A stretch of DNA of 7,715 nt from Cytophagales bacterium (GTDB lineage: Bacteria > Bacteroidota > Bacteroidia > Cytophagales > Cytophagaceae). The translations under genes and the position numbers were made by a program. The notes below the pieces were generated by a model. The model was not told the DNA's origin. It worked only from the letters and a program-made list of their open reading frames with translations, and did no database searches. The stretch's first letter is position 1; each line of letters begins with the position of its first letter. This document shows positions 6,465-7,715 of this stretch, piece after piece. The stretch lies in assembly GCA_025360235.1 (NCBI GenBank), contig JANYCO010000042.1, positions 1 through 7,715 on the forward strand. Reading direction: 5' to 3'.

Positions 6465-6557
6465 TTAAGAAATTAATAAATGAAAAAAATTTCTCGCAAT
6501 TCCATAAGAACTATATCCTATTGCAACGAGAACTAAAATAACTAGAGGTAATCCCAT
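6465..6557 (-). CDS. Possible 30-residue single-span membrane peptide
   Basis: An ATG at 6557 opens a 30-codon frame ending in TAA at 6465. The peptide starts MGLPLVILVLVAIGYSS, a strongly hydrophobic stretch long enough to cross a membrane. An arginine follows at residue 22 and a second hydrophobic/aromatic patch closes it. The in-frame TAA at 6572-6570 bars a longer N-terminus. It starts 53 nt after the symporter stop on the same strand, with no clear terminator between, so co-transcription is plausible. Frames this short arise often by chance in AT-rich DNA, and no Shine-Dalgarno or consensus promoter supports it. It is listed for its membrane-peptide composition and position only. Confidence 0.3.
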   Translation of the reverse strand: MGLPLVILVLVAIGYSSYGIARNFFHLLIS

Positions 6558-6600
6558 AACTTCATTTTGTTATTTAAGTTAAAGATAATTTTAAAGGCCT

Positions 6601-6623
6601 TTCGTAATTTTTAATTCGTAATT
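6601..6623. repeat. Short direct repeat TTCGTAATT at the symporter 3' end
   Basis: TTCGTAATT occurs at 6601-6609 and 6615-6623, 14 nt apart. The pair brackets the symporter stop codon (6611-6613), the right copy lying in its last codons. It could be a small slippage duplication; no function is evident. Confidence 0.5.
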
Positions 6624-7715
6624 GAATTCCTCTCCCACTTGCTCACCACACAAGTAGCTACAGCATTGCCAAAGACATTGGTGGCAGAGCGCCCCATATC
6701 GAGAATCTGATCTATGCCAAGAAGTAATAATAAGCCCTCTGCTGGAATATTGAAAGTACTTAGCATACTGGCTACAACTACCAGCGAAGCTCTAGGAACG
6801 CCAGCTACTCCTTTACTCGCAACTAATAATATCAGCATCATAGTAATTTGTTGATCAATGGAAATGTCCATTCCATAAGCCTGAGCAATAAACATCGTAG
6901 CAAAAGTCATGTTCATCATCGAGCCGTCAAGATTAAAAGAATAACCAAGTGGTAAAACGAAACCAACAATTTTTGGTGGACAACCAAATTTTTCCAGCGC
7001 TAAAACTAATTTAGGAAACGCACTCTCAGAGGTGGCTGTACTAAAGGCGATAAGCCCTGGTTCTTTTACGGCCCTGAATAAACCAATGAAATCTATTTTT
7101 AAAACATAACAGATCAATCCAAGAATTATGAAACAGAAAAATAATAACCCTCCATAATAACAAACGATTAAATACAAATAGCCAGAGAGTATCCCCAGGC
7201 CTTGTTTGGAAATAATTGCGGCCAATGCTCCAAAGACTCCAATTGGGGCAAAATGCATTACGAAACCCGTTACTTTGAACATCGCCTCAGCCAATGAATC
7301 TAATACATTCAAAATTGGTTTTCCTTTCTCTCCAATCGAAGTAAGCGCCACACCGAAGAATATTGAAAAAACTAAAATAGGAAGAATTTCATTTTTAGCC
7401 ATACTATCAATAAAACTTGTAGGGAATATTCTTAAAAGGAAATCGCTGAATGTACCGCCACTAGTGGCAATACCAGTTTCTGCACCAGTACTGGGCAAAC
7501 TCAGATGCATTGATAATCCTGGCTTGAAAATATTTACCAAAACTAAACCTAGTGTTAGCGAAATAATTGTAGCAAAATAAAAGTAGGCCAATGTTTTTAT
7601 TCCAATTCTACCCACCGTTTTAAAATCTCCCAGTTTGGAAATACCTACCACAAGTGTTGAAAATACTATAGGAGCGATAATCATTTTGATTAGTCTCAAA
7701 AAGATATCACTTAGT
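6611..7715 (-). CDS. Dicarboxylate/amino acid:cation symporter (DAACS, GltP/DctA type), N-terminus cut off by window end
   Basis: The frame runs off the right edge. The window gives 367 residues of a family usually about 410-430, so roughly the first transmembrane helix is missing. The TTG at 7699 is not the start: SDIFLRLIKMIIAPIVFSTL runs through it and is the normal TM2-3 region. Counting that TTG as residue 1, hairpin HP1 is FSTATSESAFPK (219-230), the NMDGT-type motif in TM7 is NLDGS (256-260), HP2 is ASKGVAGVPRASL (294-306), and TM8 is IDQILDMGRSATNVFGN (329-345). Asp334, Arg337 and Asn341 match GltPh D394, R397 and N401, which contact the substrate; the arginine favours an acidic substrate such as glutamate, aspartate or a C4-dicarboxylate. 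Asn345 replaces GltPh Asp405, a sodium ligand, as it does in DctA. It is an inner-membrane importer coupled to Na+ and/or H+. The SESAFP form of HP1 is common in Bacteroidota as I recall. Confidence 0.93.
   Translation of the reverse strand, partial: LSDIFLRLIKMIIAPIVFSTLVVGISKLGDFKTVGRIGIKTLAYFYFATIISLTLGLVLVNIFKPGLSMHLSLPSTGAETGIATSGGTFSDFLLRIFPTSFIDSMAKNEILPILVFSIFFGVALTSIGEKGKPILNVLDSLAEAMFKVTGFVMHFAPIGVFGALAAIISKQGLGILSGYLYLIVCYYGGLLFFCFIILGLICYVLKIDFIGLFRAVKEPGLIAFSTATSESAFPKLVLALEKFGCPPKIVGFVLPLGYSFNLDGSMMNMTFATMFIAQAYGMDISIDQQITMMLILLVASKGVAGVPRASLVVVASMLSTFNIPAEGLLLLLGIDQILDMGRSATNVFGNAVATCVVSKWERNSITN

Larger units (their letters stand above)
6250..6610. other. 361-nt gap between symporter and lipoprotein genes
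   Basis: This AT-rich stretch holds a GC-rich palindrome (6309-6333), a possible 30-codon ORF on the minus strand (6465-6557), the 10-base palindrome AAAGGCCTTT (6593-6602), and a pair of 8-base inverted repeats, GCCTTTAA at 6461-6468 and TTAAAGGC at 6591-6598. I searched the minus strand for TAnnTTTG and found none. The nearest is TAGCCTTTG, with one base too many, at 6330-6338. No hairpin followed by a T-run is visible in the minus direction, so neither the end of the symporter transcript nor the lipoprotein promoter can be fixed. Confidence 0.6.

Noticed and set aside
6392..6465. Tiny plus-strand frames of 9 and 14 codons in the gap
   Set aside because: They are too short, lack composition or context support, and lie on the strand opposite to both flanking genes.
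7206..7580. Plus-strand open frame of 124 codons opposite the symporter
   Set aside because: It overlaps conserved transmembrane helices of the symporter and has no recognisable domain.

Overview
The window looks like a chromosomal segment of a Bacteroidota bacterium, possibly of the Chitinophagaceae/Sphingobacteriia side (an inference from protein style, not a measured placement). The evidence is AT-rich DNA, start codons preceded by A/T-rich leaders with no usable Shine-Dalgarno sequence, a TAnnTTTG-type -7 element, a cysteine-poor TraR/DksA protein with a long lysine-rich tail, an RluB-type pseudouridine synthase with a KPAFG-repeat tail, and a Bacteroidota-style lipoprotein.

Left part (1-1480, + strand): the 3' end of a TviB/WbpA-type UDP-N-acetylhexosamine 6-dehydrogenase is followed after 39 nt by a complete TviC/WbpP-type UDP-GlcNAc C4-epimerase. 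Together they would make UDP-GalNAcA (or the related UDP-N-acetylhexosamines) for a surface polysaccharide. This is probably the edge of a polysaccharide locus, because the genes that follow are housekeeping.

Middle part (1587-4550, + strand): a probable promoter precedes three co-directional genes. They are a TraR/DksA-like protein with a histone-H1-like basic N-terminus, scpB (condensin accessory protein, 1 nt after the previous stop), and an RluB-type rRNA pseudouridine synthase with a GTG start and a roughly 225-residue disordered basic tail. All three touch core information processing: RNA polymerase/nucleoid, chromosome condensation and ribosome maturation. The 94-nt leader before the synthase can form two mutually exclusive hairpins.

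Right part (4591-7715, - strand, convergent with the middle block): transcription runs from a dicarboxylate/glutamate-type (DAACS) symporter, cut at its N-terminus by the window end, through a 361-nt gap, to a 552-residue lipoprotein of unknown function. The gap holds a possible 30-codon single-span membrane peptide, a GC-rich palindrome capped by a GGGA tetraloop, and short repeats. I see no clear terminator or consensus promoter in it.

I see no CRISPR array, tRNA, rRNA, insertion sequence or recognisable defence system. The least explained items are the H1-tailed DksA-like protein coupled to scpB, the small hydrophobic ORF beside the symporter, the palindrome upstream of the lipoprotein, and the lipoprotein itself.
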